Positions 1-6,359 of a stretch of 10,303 bases of DNA are shown here, one piece after another. The notes beneath the pieces are model-generated. The model saw only the letters and a program-made list of their open reading frames with translations, did not search any database and had not been told where the DNA came from. The stretch is taken from positions 1 to 10,303 of the forward strand of contig JAFAVL010000098.1 in the NCBI GenBank assembly GCA_019242465.1. The letters run 5' to 3'. This stretch comes from Chroococcidiopsidaceae cyanobacterium CP_BM_RX_35 (GTDB lineage Bacteria > Cyanobacteriota > Cyanobacteriia > Cyanobacteriales > Chroococcidiopsidaceae). The position numbers and the translations under genes were made by a program. The stretch's first letter is position 1, and each line of letters begins with the position of its first letter.

Positions 1-152
1 CTCATCATGGAACTGATGGTTGTTCATCCTAATTGCACCAAATTTTGATTTGGTGACATTTAATCATGATTTGAGGTATTTGTTCATCAACTTTACGGCT
101 GGATTTGGGCGACTGTAGCTTTCAAAGGTGGTCAGCAAGTTGACATGGTGGT

Positions 153-165
153 GGGTACTGTACCC
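153..165. repeat. 13-bp palindrome just past the flavoprotein gene
   Basis: GGGTAC-T-GTACCC is a perfect inverted repeat 13 bases beyond the stop of the flavoprotein gene. There is no following T-run on either strand and the arms nearly touch, so it is a poor intrinsic terminator. It could be a protein-binding site or chance. Confidence 0.35.
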
Positions 166-178
166 AAAACAACCTTGA

Positions 179-1585
179 CTAACACACGGGAAAAATATTT
201 CTAGTTACTACTCGGAAAACAACTTTTGGGTGAAAAAGTGCAATTGGTGATTTGAGCAGGTGCGCTGTCTCTAGAAAGAGAGTGTGCAACTTTGGGTCTT
301 CATTTGCCATTGAGATTAGTTGCTCAATGTACCAGCGTAAAAAGCCATTAGATTTGCTGGGTTCACGCTCACCAGATGTTGTTGGAAAACGCAAGTCTTG
401 TCCAGTTGCCAGGTTCCAGGATGGGGAGTTGCTCTTGGCTAAACGTTTCTGGAAGCGTGAGGGCAATAGTGAGCCATTAGCCCGAAGCCTTTGAGACTTG
501 CGTAACCAGTCTCGCAAAACTATTGCTGATAAGGCACTGACGGTCATTCCTTGACCATAGACAGGGCATAAGGCACAAACGGCATCTCCCAAAGCTACAA
601 AGCCACGAGGCAGCGCGACTTTTTCGTAGTGGCGCTGCCTGTTGCTCGTAGCACGATGGGCATAGATGGGCGATGTAGGCTCGGCAGCTGCGATTGCCGT
701 ATAAAACTCTGGGCTAGGTAGACTACGGGCAAATTCTAAAAAGCCTGCGTTGTCTATCGGCGGAAAGTCTTTCCCATAACCACCGAGAGTGGCAATCCAT
801 TCTCCACCTTCAATCTTGGCTAGATATCCTAACCGGGTACCATCTGGCGGCGATTGAGAGATCAACATCACCTTCCAGTCAGCCTGAAAGCCCTCTGGCT
901 CTCGGTAGCGGCGCGTGGCATAGCCCAGAAACGGATTGACTACGGTTTCTGGTGGGGGAGTGAAACCTAGGCTCTCTAACCACTGCGGGGCTTGTGAACG
1001 ACGACCGCTAGCGTCTACCACCAGTGAAGCTGGCAACTCATCTTCAGCAGAGCTTCCAATTAAGCGCAGGCGTATCCCAGTAACGTGCTGTTGACTGGAG
1101 TCATACAGCAACCCAACAGCACGGTGTTGTTCAACAAACTGTACCTGTGAGAGGTTCCTCAGCCGTCTTCGGATTGCCCATTCCAGTAGTGGACGACTGC
1201 ATGTAAAAGAAATGATGTCAGAGGGCGATTCCGCATTGGCGCTCCATCCTCTCCGACTAAAATGATGAAACTCCCTTGCCCAATCTATTGTTAGAGCACC
1301 AGCCGCCGTCAATTCATTGCCAATGCCGGGGAAAAGCTCCTCTAAAATCCTGTATCCCTTAGTAAACAAAACGTGAGGCTGCACTGACTGTGGAACGCCG
1401 CTGCGAGCATCAGGTTGCTCAGGCAACTTGTCTGTTTCTACAATCGCAACCTTAGTAAAGTTGTCAGCAAGTACGCGAGCAGAAAGCAGCCCAGCGATAC
1501 TGCCACCAATGACTACAGCACGTTTGCTAATGTTGACGCTCTGCTCAAGTTCGGATTTTCTCGCACACCTGCTGTGTACATTCAT
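179..1585 (-). CDS. FAD-dependent monooxygenase-like oxidoreductase
   Basis: The 468-residue product is a flavoprotein of the aromatic hydroxylase / geranylgeranyl reductase superfamily. A Rossmann-type FAD site lies at residues 24-36 (VIGGSIAGL). It is the GGSxAG variant, with Ser29 in place of the second glycine, and is followed by the acidic residue Glu50 ending the second strand. [10 protein letters not shown] segment (189-197) matches the DG-type motif, and the GD motif that contacts FAD ribityl is at 331-347 ([17 protein letters not shown]). No membrane helix or signal peptide is visible, so it is probably cytosolic. The ATG at 1585 is the only methionine before the FAD site and has no good Shine-Dalgarno. 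The gene stands alone, divergent from a small acidic protein, so its substrate cannot be inferred from context. The FAD fold is sure; monooxygenase versus reductase activity is not. Confidence 0.8.
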   Translation of the reverse strand: MNVHSRCARKSELEQSVNISKRAVVIGGSIAGLLSARVLADNFTKVAIVETDKLPEQPDARSGVPQSVQPHVLFTKGYRILEELFPGIGNELTAAGALTIDWAREFHHFSRRGWSANAESPSDIISFTCSRPLLEWAIRRRLRNLSQVQFVEQHRAVGLLYDSSQQHVTGIRLRLIGSSAEDELPASLVVDASGRRSQAPQWLESLGFTPPPETVVNPFLGYATRRYREPEGFQADWKVMLISQSPPDGTRLGYLAKIEGGEWIATLGGYGKDFPPIDNAGFLEFARSLPSPEFYTAIAAAEPTSPIYAHRATSNRQRHYEKVALPRGFVALGDAVCALCPVYGQGMTVSALSAIVLRDWLRKSQRLRANGSLLPSRFQKRLAKSNSPSWNLATGQDLRFPTTSGEREPSKSNGFLRWYIEQLISMANEDPKLHTLFLETAHLLKSPIALFHPKVVFRVVTRNIFPVC

Positions 1586-1635
1586 ATCAACACTTCATTT
1601 AAAGCCACTCTAACAATTTTACTTTTCATAAAGCA

Positions 1636-1656
1636 GGTAATGTTGACTAAGTTACC
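1636..1656. promoter_or_regulatory. Possible operator between divergent flavoprotein and small acidic genes
   Basis: In the 135-base divergent region an interrupted inverted repeat, GGTAA (1636-1640) and TTACC (1652-1656), brackets TTGACT (1643-1648), a near match to a -35 box reading plus. No convincing -10 sits 16-18 bases downstream; TACTAT at 1676 is too far away. It is weak evidence for a regulator site. Confidence 0.2.
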
Positions 1657-1720
1657 ACGGTAGACTTTCAATTAGTACTATCTTGCTCACTGTAACTAGT
1701 TTTACCTCTTTGCTTTTGAT

Positions 1721-1975
1721 ATGCTAGAAGAGTTGAGCTTAAAAGAAATCATGTCTGACCCTAATTTTGTTCAACAAGCTGGTAATTTTGGTGTCGATGC
1801 TGAAGTAGATGCTACTGCTGATCGGCTAGCTAATGAAGCTATTGAAGCTGTAGCCTCTCATATTCCTGGCGAACAAGCATTTGACCAGGCATTGACTACA
1901 GAAGCCGATCAAGTTATTAACAATGAAATCAACAATGAGATCAGCAAAATTGAGGGTAGGTTCAGCGGCGGTTAA
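1721..1975 (+). CDS. Small acidic hypothetical protein
   Basis: I do not recognise this 84-residue protein. It is strongly acidic (about 17 Asp/Glu against 4 Lys/Arg), has no cysteine and no membrane segment, and is probably mostly helical. The middle is Ala/Glu/Asp-rich (residues 24-48) and the C-terminal third carries a duplicated NNEI unit (NNEINNEI) before a glycine-ending tail. Two starts are possible: ATG at 1721, with a pyrimidine-rich upstream and no Shine-Dalgarno, or ATG at 1751, preceded by AAAAGAAATC with a weak purine run. The second would give a 74-residue protein starting MSDPNF. It is divergent from the flavoprotein gene and convergent with aspS, whose stop lies 58 bases beyond its own. 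Coding-like composition and a clean reading frame support a real gene, but function is unknown. Confidence 0.55.
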   Translation: MLEELSLKEIMSDPNFVQQAGNFGVDAEVDATADRLANEAIEAVASHIPGEQAFDQALTTEADQVINNEINNEISKIEGRFSGG

Positions 1976-2033
1976 TGAAGTTACTACTTATCTGAAAGGC
2001 GAGATATGTGCTAGTACTGACGTTAAAGTCGAG

Positions 2034-3845
2034 TTAAGACTTCGGCTTATATGTAGAAGCAACGTGCAGTTCTTTTAGTTGCTTCTCATCTACTCTTGAA
2101 GGAGCATCTGTCAACAAGCAACGAGCCTGTTGTGTTTTGGGGAAGGCAATCACATCTCGAATCGATTCCTCACCAGCTAACAACATGACCAGCCGATCTA
2201 AGCCGTAAGCAATACCGCCGTGGGGTGGGGCGCCGTATTCAAATGCTTCTAGCAGAAAGCCAAATTTGTCCTGCGCTTCCTCAGGAGCAAGACCAATTGT
2301 TTCAAACACCTGTTCCTGAATCTCGCGCTGGTAAATTCGCAGACTGCCGCCGCCAATCTCGAAGCCGTTAAATACTAAGTCATATGCCTGCGCCCGTGCC
2401 GTTTTTAAGTCATTTAAATCATCAGGATGAGGAGCTGTGAAGGGATGATGCAGTGCTTCTAGCCGTTTTTCATCAGCATTCCACTCAAACATGGGGAAAT
2501 CTGTTACCCAGAGCAGGTTAATTTTTTCTGAGTCAATCAACCCTGACTCTTGACCAATAACCTGGCGCAGTCGGTCAAGAGTTTTATTAACCATATCAGC
2601 TGCACCAGCACCAAATAGTAGTAAATGACCGTTTGTTGCCCCGGCACGGCTCAGGATTTCTTGCTTTTGGTCTTCAGTTAGGTTATCTTTAATTGCGCCA
2701 ATCGTGTCAATTTCACCATCATCCCGCACCCGAAGATAGGCAAGACCCTTAGCGCCAGCAGCGCTTGCTTCTTTAAATAGGTCGCCACCGATTTTGATTC
2801 TGACGTTAGAAATGGTGTCATTGCCGCCTGGAATTGGCAGCACTTTGACAATGCCTCCAGAAGCGATCGCGCCAGAAAAGACCTTGAAGCCAGAGTCTTT
2901 GACTAAATCAGAGACATCAACAAGCTCTAACCCAAAACGGGTATCTGGTTTATCACTCCCGTATCTTGCCATCGCTTCCATGTAGGTGAGGCGTGGGAAA
3001 GGGCGGGGGAGGTCAATCCCTTTAACCGTCTTGAAGATATGACAAACTAAATCTTCGTTTAACTGGAGAATGTCTTCTTGGGACATGAAGCTCATTTCCA
3101 TGTCCAACTGGGTGAATTCCGGCTGTCGGTCGGCTCTCAAGTCCTCATCCCGAAAGCAGCGAGCGATCTGGTAGTAGCGATCGGCGCCTGCTACCATCAG
3201 CAACTGCTTAAAGAGCTGCGGTGATTGCGGTAGGGCGAACCACTCACTAGGGTTAACGCGGCTAGGCACTAAGAAGTCCCGCGCTCCTTCGGGTGTGGAG
3301 CGGGTGAGTATTGGTGTTTCGACTTCGATAAAGCCTAGCTCGTCTTCCAGGTAGCGGCGAATTGCTTTGACCACTTGGTGACGCAGTTGGAGGTTGTGAG
3401 TCATGCGAACCCGCCGCAAATCCAGATAGCGATACTTTAACCGTAAATCTTCTCGCACCGATTCTGTATCTGTTGTTCCCACCTGGAAAGGCAGCTGTTT
3501 GCGGACAGTATTAAGTACTTTTATTTCATCGGCGTAGATTTCGATCTCGCCCGTCGGTAAGCGGGGATTACGAGATTCTTCAGGTCGCTGCGTTACCCGC
3601 CCCGTAACTTGGACAACGTATTCATTTCGCAGGGCTTCTGCTTGCTTATAAGAGCTAGGGGTGCGCTGGGGATCGCTGACAACTTGGACGATACCTGTGT
3701 GTTGGAGGGAGTCCTTGCCCCCGCTATCGCGTAAATCTAAAAAGATCACGCCCCCATGATCGCGACGACGGTCTACCCAGCCACACAAGGTTACTGTTTC
3801 TCCAATGTGTTTGGTTCGGAGTTCGCCGCAATAGTAGGTTCGCAT
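2034..3845 (-). CDS. aspS: Aspartate--tRNA ligase (AspRS), bacterial type
   Basis: AspRS charges tRNA-Asp with aspartate in the cytosol. The 603-residue protein has the full bacterial layout: an N-terminal OB-fold anticodon-binding domain (about 1-110), the class II catalytic core and the bacterial GAD insertion (about 300-420). Visible signatures are [13 protein letters not shown] (184-196), QSPQ (207-210), motif 2 [14 protein letters not shown] (231-244), GSDKPD (296-301), GGGSLR (498-503) and motif 3 [13 protein letters not shown] (544-556). His30 in RRRDHGG matches the residue associated with non-discriminating AspRS. The OB domain carries about eight extra residues near 41-50 compared with the short LRDRxGIVQ loop I remember from other bacteria. 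The ATG gives the canonical [10 protein letters not shown] start; there is no strong Shine-Dalgarno. An upstream terminator separates it from the next gene, so it is probably monocistronic. Confidence 0.98.
   Translation of the reverse strand: MRTYYCGELRTKHIGETVTLCGWVDRRRDHGGVIFLDLRDSGGKDSLQHTGIVQVVSDPQRTPSSYKQAEALRNEYVVQVTGRVTQRPEESRNPRLPTGEIEIYADEIKVLNTVRKQLPFQVGTTDTESVREDLRLKYRYLDLRRVRMTHNLQLRHQVVKAIRRYLEDELGFIEVETPILTRSTPEGARDFLVPSRVNPSEWFALPQSPQLFKQLLMVAGADRYYQIARCFRDEDLRADRQPEFTQLDMEMSFMSQEDILQLNEDLVCHIFKTVKGIDLPRPFPRLTYMEAMARYGSDKPDTRFGLELVDVSDLVKDSGFKVFSGAIASGGIVKVLPIPGGNDTISNVRIKIGGDLFKEASAAGAKGLAYLRVRDDGEIDTIGAIKDNLTEDQKQEILSRAGATNGHLLLFGAGAADMVNKTLDRLRQVIGQESGLIDSEKINLLWVTDFPMFEWNADEKRLEALHHPFTAPHPDDLNDLKTARAQAYDLVFNGFEIGGGSLRIYQREIQEQVFETIGLAPEEAQDKFGFLLEAFEYGAPPHGGIAYGLDRLVMLLAGEESIRDVIAFPKTQQARCLLTDAPSRVDEKQLKELHVASTYKPKS
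2863..2870. repeat. HIP1 octamer
   Basis: GCGATCGC inside aspS. HIP1 is the abundant palindrome of many cyanobacterial genomes, so it supports the host assignment. Confidence 0.9.
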
Positions 3846-3867
3846 GGATGTTGCTGAAAAGTTCTAG

Positions 3868-3883
3868 AGCTTTTGACAAAGCT
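3868..3883. repeat. Inverted repeat in the aspS leader
   Basis: AGCTTT (3868-3873) and AAAGCT (3878-3883) form a perfect 6-bp stem with a TGAC loop, within 40 bases upstream of the aspS start. On the minus strand it would fold in the short aspS leader. It is not a T-box, which would be far longer. Function unknown. Confidence 0.3.
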
Positions 3884-3888
3884 TTCCC

Positions 3889-3894
3889 ATTATC
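3889..3894 (-). promoter_or_regulatory. Candidate -10 box for aspS
   Basis: GATAAT on the minus strand matches five of six positions of TATAAT and lies 43 bases upstream of the aspS ATG, downstream of the preceding gene's terminator. No good -35 is seen at the usual distance. aspS needs a promoter in this interval, so the site is plausible. Confidence 0.35.
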
Positions 3895-3916
3895 TAGCAC
3901 ATTCACTATTTTGGCA

Positions 3917-3949
3917 GAAAAAATCGGGGGTATGGCAAACTATACCCCC
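3917..3949 (-). terminator. Rho-independent terminator of the 3980-4387 gene
   Basis: Read on the minus strand, an 8-bp perfect stem (GGGGGTAT / ATACCCCC, plus-strand 3926-3933 and 3942-3949) with an 8-base loop is followed by GA and six Ts (3923-3918). It starts 31 bases after the stop of the small helical gene and ends well before aspS, so it insulates aspS from upstream transcription. Confidence 0.88.
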
Positions 3950-3979
3950 AGCTTGAGCTAAATTGCTTTTAGTCTTTGA

Positions 3980-4387
3980 CTAAGAACGAGGTCTGGGGGC
4001 GGTTAAGGCTTCCCAGGCAGCTTTAGCAGCATCAGCTAGGCGATCACCCAATTCTGCCACTTCATTCACAATTGACTGCCAGTTCTTCTCGGCTTCCTTC
4101 TGGATCAACTCAAATGAGTGTTCAATGCGATCGCGGGCAATTAGCGGATCATCTTGTTCAAGCTTGGCTCGTGCCTGCCGCACTGCATCTAAATAGGTCT
4201 GGCGAGTCAATGTACCAGCGCTCTGAGCCTCTGCTTGAGCACGCTTTTTCAACGCGTCAATCAGTGATTTGGTTTCGCGCCTGACTTCATCAGTTTCGCC
4301 TGCCATTTCCTGATCTACCATTTCGCTAGTGTTTTGAGGGATGATTTCAACCCTGACGGATGTATCTGGATTGTTGTCAGAATTCAT
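3980..4387 (-). CDS. Small helical hypothetical protein
   Basis: I do not recognise this protein of 135 residues. After a polar, disordered-looking N-terminus of about 25 residues it is almost wholly helix-forming. Charged heptad-like stretches run from about residue 30 to 125 (MAGETDEVRRETKSLIDALKK, then QEAEKNW-like and ELGDRLADAAKAAWEAL segments). They suggest a coiled coil or amphipathic bundle, ending in a basic, proline-rich tail (TAPRPRS). There is no cysteine, signal peptide or membrane helix. The start is fixed by an AAGGAG Shine-Dalgarno at 4396-4401. It lies 8 bases from the ATG at 4387 but only 2 bases from the in-frame ATG at 4393, so the inner ATG is preferred. It lies about 100 bases downstream of the HtpX-like protease gene, same strand, and ends at a strong terminator. 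Function unknown. Confidence 0.75.
   Translation of the reverse strand: MNSDNNPDTSVRVEIIPQNTSEMVDQEMAGETDEVRRETKSLIDALKKRAQAEAQSAGTLTRQTYLDAVRQARAKLEQDDPLIARDRIEHSFELIQKEAEKNWQSIVNEVAELGDRLADAAKAAWEALTAPRPRS
4127..4134. repeat. HIP1 octamer
   Basis: GCGATCGC inside the small helical protein gene, a second copy of the cyanobacterial palindrome. Confidence 0.9.
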
Positions 4388-4395
4388 AGCCATAT

Positions 4396-4401
4396 CTCCT
4401 T
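4396..4401 (-). promoter_or_regulatory. Strong Shine-Dalgarno that decides the start of the helical protein
   Basis: AAGGAG on the minus strand, 8 bases upstream of the ATG at 4387 and 2 bases upstream of the ATG at 4393, favours the inner start. Confidence 0.75.
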
Positions 4402-4491
4402 AGATTTAAGTGTTTTTAGAACTCTTCGCTCTGTACTGCCAGCAACGCCTCTATTGTCATTGATTTCCTTGCTTCGCGTCGCAGAGGGACT

Positions 4492-5379
4492 TTATCGACC
4501 AAATGGAGCTTGATATTTTTGCTGCGGCATTTCTTGCTCAAGCTTCAGCAACTGTTGGATTCGAGCCGCTGTGGAGGGATGACTAGAGAACAGGCTACTC
4601 AGAAATTCACCAGAAAAGGAGTTCATAATTAGCAGCGGCTCAAAGGCTGGGTTACCATTCATTGGTAGCTGCCGGGCAGTGGCTTCCATCCGTTGAAGAG
4701 CACTTGCCAGTGCACGGGGATTACCAGTTAACCTAGCAGAGCCGGCATCCGCTGCAAACTCGCGTGTACGTGAAATTGCTAATTGAATGACTGTGGCCGC
4801 AACAGGAGCCAGGAGAGCTGTTAGCAGTATTCCCAAGGGATTGGGAGCATTTCGCCCGTCTCGTGACGGTGTAGCAAACCATAAGCCATAACTAGCAAGC
4901 TGCGCTAGAAAGGAAATTGCTCCAGCAACTGTAGCAGCAACTGCTTGTGTTAGGGTGTCGCGGTTGGCAACATGAGTGAGTTCGTGTCCCAAGACACCTT
5001 CAAGTTCCTCTTCCGAAAGCAGATTCAGTATGCCTTCAGTTACACAGACAGCAGCATGTTCGGGATCGCGTCCTGTAGCAAAGGCATTGGCGGCTGGAGT
5101 GGGGACAATGTAAATGGCTGGCATTGGGAGATTAGCTCGCTCACACAGCCGTTCCACCATATTATATAAACTAGGCACTTGGGCAGGACTCACAGCCTGG
5201 GCTTGGTAAGCTGCCAGTGCAATTTTGTCTGACTGGTACCAGGACAACAGATTTGTTACCGCAGCCAGTACAATTCCCACAATCACGCCACCTGTACCGC
5301 CTATCAGCCAATGACTGATGGCAATTAAAAGACCGCTAAGCAGCGCTAGCAGGGCAGCCGTTTTGAGTTGGTTTCTCAT
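4492..5379 (-). CDS. htpX: Membrane zinc metalloprotease, M48B / HtpX family
   Basis: HtpX-type proteases sit in the cytoplasmic membrane and help degrade misfolded membrane proteins. From the ATG at 5379 the protein has 295 residues, the usual family length. HELTH at 132-136 is the zinc-binding HEXXH motif, and Glu207 in SRTREFAAD is the expected third ligand. Four hydrophobic segments are visible: about 7-25, 28-48, 146-168 and 180-202, so two lie before and two after the HEXXH helix. The SHPSTAARI box near 266-274 is conserved in the family. The start is supported by an AAGGAA Shine-Dalgarno (about 5389-5394), 9-10 bases upstream. An in-frame TTG at 5406 is an unlikely alternative. It heads a minus-strand pair with the helical protein gene, but the 104-base gap means co-transcription is only possible. 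Confidence 0.92.
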   Translation of the reverse strand: MRNQLKTAALLALLSGLLIAISHWLIGGTGGVIVGIVLAAVTNLLSWYQSDKIALAAYQAQAVSPAQVPSLYNMVERLCERANLPMPAIYIVPTPAANAFATGRDPEHAAVCVTEGILNLLSEEELEGVLGHELTHVANRDTLTQAVAATVAGAISFLAQLASYGLWFATPSRDGRNAPNPLGILLTALLAPVAATVIQLAISRTREFAADAGSARLTGNPRALASALQRMEATARQLPMNGNPAFEPLLIMNSFSGEFLSSLFSSHPSTAARIQQLLKLEQEMPQQKYQAPFGR

Positions 5380-5497
5380 ATTGTTGCTTTCCTTATAATG
5401 CTGCAACGAAATTCTTACTCTAATGCAACAGCATTACTTAAGTTGCCCTTCGATTGTATCGACCTTAACTCAGATTCATGGGAGAGAAAACGTTAAT

Positions 5498-5524
5498 AGC
5501 TAAGTACGGTTTTCCTACTTAGCT
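5498..5524. repeat. 9-bp perfect inverted repeat
   Basis: AGCTAAGTA (5498-5506) and TACTTAGCT (5516-5524) form a 9-bp stem with a 9-base loop, followed on the plus strand by a T-run of four that starts at the last stem base. No gene ends just upstream on plus, so it is more likely an operator or hairpin in the protease upstream region than a working terminator. Confidence 0.5.
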
Positions 5525-5589
5525 TTTACAAGACATTAGGTAGTAACCGGAAGCTGGTAGAGACGGCATTTGCTGATAGCTTTTATAGT

Positions 5590-5607
5590 GCTTTTGATTA
5601 CAAAAGC
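5590..5607. repeat. 7-bp perfect inverted repeat
   Basis: GCTTTTG (5590-5596) and CAAAAGC (5601-5607) are separated by ATTA. The AT-rich short-loop hairpin lies between the two divergent genes. It may be a binding site or structural; function unknown. Confidence 0.4.
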
Positions 5608-5679
5608 CAATATCGCATCTGCCTTGAGTCATAAATTACGAAATAACAAAGAATGAAGTCTAAATTTCTCATTGAGTAA

Positions 5680-5696
5680 TTCTCTTGTTGAGAGAA
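5680..5696. repeat. Inverted repeat just upstream of the crcB -10 box
   Basis: TTCTCT (5680-5685) and AGAGAA (5691-5696) flank TGTTG. A further ATTTCTC copy (5664-5670) can pair with GAGAAAT (5692-5698). The palindrome occupies the -35 position of the putative crcB promoter, which would suit a regulator site or an activator-dependent promoter. Confidence 0.4.
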
Positions 5697-5697
5697 A

Positions 5698-5706
5698 TGC
5701 TATAAA
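5698..5706 (+). promoter_or_regulatory. Extended -10 promoter of the fluoride unit
   Basis: TGCTATAAA is an extended -10 element (TGn followed by five of six TATAAT positions). It predicts a transcription start near 5712-5714, directly before the first aptamer base at 5716. That placement is what makes the call credible. No good -35 is present, as is common with extended -10 promoters. Confidence 0.6.
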
Positions 5707-5715
5707 AATCTTTAT

Positions 5716-5802
5716 GGCGATGGGGCTCGCCAAAAGCGCTATCTGAGTTGTTAGGCTGATTATTTATGGTTAGCGATTAACTCGAGGCTGATGGCTCCTA
5801 CT
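5716..5802 (+). ncRNA. Fluoride riboswitch (crcB motif)
   Basis: The aptamer has the conserved 5' block GGCGATGGGGCTCGCC (5716-5731) and 3' block CTGATGGCTCCTAC (5788-5801) of the crcB RNA family. P1 pairs GGCG(A) with (T)CGCC. The pseudoknot pairs GGGGCT (5722-5727) with GGCTCC (5793-5798) using two G-U wobbles. Between them is an AT-rich arm in which GAGTT (5744-5748) and AACTC (near 5779-5783) can pair, with an inner GCTGA / TTAGC stem. It lies 100 bases upstream of crcB on the same strand, the gene it classically controls. Fluoride binding should stabilise the pseudoknot and raise crcB-DUF190 expression. Confidence 0.92.
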
Positions 5803-5817
5803 TTCCGAACTGACATT

Positions 5818-5859
5818 GGGAGAGTGGGGTCATGCTTTACATATCCCCCACCTCCTCCT
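5818..5859 (+). promoter_or_regulatory. G-rich / C-rich hairpin between riboswitch and crcB
   Basis: GTGGGG (5824-5829) pairs with CCCCAC (5846-5851). With small bulges the stem extends outward, using GGGAGA on the left and CTCCTCCT on the right. No T-run follows, so it is not an intrinsic terminator. The right arm contains CTCCT, which could also pair with the crcB Shine-Dalgarno, so it may be part of the expression platform. Confidence 0.5.
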
Positions 5860-5890
5860 GAGGCCAGTACATTTGCGAAAACAAGCTCTT

Positions 5891-5896
5891 TAGGAG
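5891..5896 (+). promoter_or_regulatory. crcB ribosome binding site, complementary to the aptamer pseudoknot strand
   Basis: TAGGAG contains an AGGAG Shine-Dalgarno 7 bases from the crcB ATG, which fixes the start. It is an exact complement of CTCCTA at 5795-5800 in the riboswitch, four bases of which are also needed for the pseudoknot. Confidence 0.75.
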
Positions 5897-5903
5897 TGAC
5901 GGG

Positions 5904-6359
5904 ATGTTAGCTAGTGTATTACAGCAGCTATTTAATGGATTAGGCACAGCCTTGGGAATGTTAAGTTCAATAGATCCAGCGATTCGCGCCCCCATCGCTG
6001 TCAGTTTGGGGGCAATTCCTGGAGCTTTAAGTCGTTATTATCTGACCATTATCTTTGCTCAGTGGTTAGGCTCTAGTTTTCCTTATGGAACGTTTATCAT
6101 CAACCTATCTGGCGCTCTGGTCATGGGTTTTTTCTCCACCCTGGCTTTGGAGCGGGCACTTATCCCCCCTGATTTGCGCCTATTAGTTGCAGTGGGGTTC
6201 TTGGGCTCCTACACAACTTTTTCCACATATGCTCTCGACACAGCGACCCTCCTCCGAGTAGGAAGCCAGAGCGCCGCTTTGTTCTATTGGGCAGGCAGTG
6301 CTGTACTTGGAGTGTTTAGCCTAGAGGTAGGAAGCTTTTTAGCCAGGAGGCTATCATGA
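5904..6359 (+). CDS. crcB: Fluoride channel/exporter CrcB (Fluc)
   Basis: CrcB/Fluc proteins are small dual-topology membrane dimers that let fluoride leave the cell. The 151-residue protein has four hydrophobic segments: about 29-52, 62-82, 90-113 and 123-147. Signatures are [10 protein letters not shown] (36-45), [16 protein letters not shown] (61-76) with pore residue Asn67, and [15 protein letters not shown] (98-112) with the central-sodium and phenylalanine-box region. The second box position is Tyr109 where most bacterial Flucs have Phe. An N-terminal extension of about 25 residues lengthens it beyond the usual 120-130 residues, but the AGGAG site at 5892-5896 supports this start. It follows a fluoride riboswitch and overlaps the DUF190 gene by ATGA, so the two genes should be translationally coupled. 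Confidence 0.95.
   Translation: MLASVLQQLFNGLGTALGMLSSIDPAIRAPIAVSLGAIPGALSRYYLTIIFAQWLGSSFPYGTFIINLSGALVMGFFSTLALERALIPPDLRLLVAVGFLGSYTTFSTYALDTATLLRVGSQSAALFYWAGSAVLGVFSLEVGSFLARRLS

Larger units (their letters stand above)
5407..5697. other. Gene-free region between the protease and the fluoride operon
   Basis: No convincing gene lies here. It must hold the minus-strand promoter of the HtpX-like gene and, at its right end, the plus-strand promoter of the fluoride unit. It is AT-rich and carries three perfect inverted repeats, listed separately. A stop-free stretch on the plus strand ending at 5634 has no start codon or ribosome site and is not called a gene. Confidence 0.6.

Noticed and set aside
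1..27. A minus-strand start codon at 27 followed by MNNHQFHDE, with AGG just upstream, as the beginning of a gene leaving the left edge.
   Set aside because: Nine codons cannot be judged and the AGG is too close to the ATG to be a good ribosome site. A similar GATGAACAA at about 80-88 leads to a stop after seven codons, so the pattern may be chance.
51..62. TGGTGACATTTAA resembling the short terminal repeats of Tn7-like transposons of cyanobacteria.
   Set aside because: Only one copy is seen, with no further repeats, no terminal TGT and no transposition gene in the window.
252..494. Plus-strand open frame inside the flavoprotein gene.
   Set aside because: It lies fully antisense to a well-supported gene, has no recognisable domain and no ribosome site. 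The same holds for the open frames antisense to aspS (2794-2985), to the protease (4972-5169) and to the amidohydrolase (7160-7363, 7433-7633, 7986-8192).
1415..1663. Plus-strand open frame over the start of the flavoprotein gene.
   Set aside because: It is largely antisense to the FAD-binding motif region, whose conservation shows the minus frame is the coding one.
5380..5406. TTG start at 5406 for the HtpX-like protease.
   Set aside because: The ATG at 5379 has an AAGGAA site at normal spacing and gives the canonical MRNQLKT-like start.
5501..5634. Stop-free plus-strand stretch reading like coding sequence (ending in YKSQYRICLES).
   Set aside because: It has about 44 codons with no ATG, GTG or ribosome site, and overlaps two inverted repeats. 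The length is expected by chance, though a gene remnant cannot be excluded.
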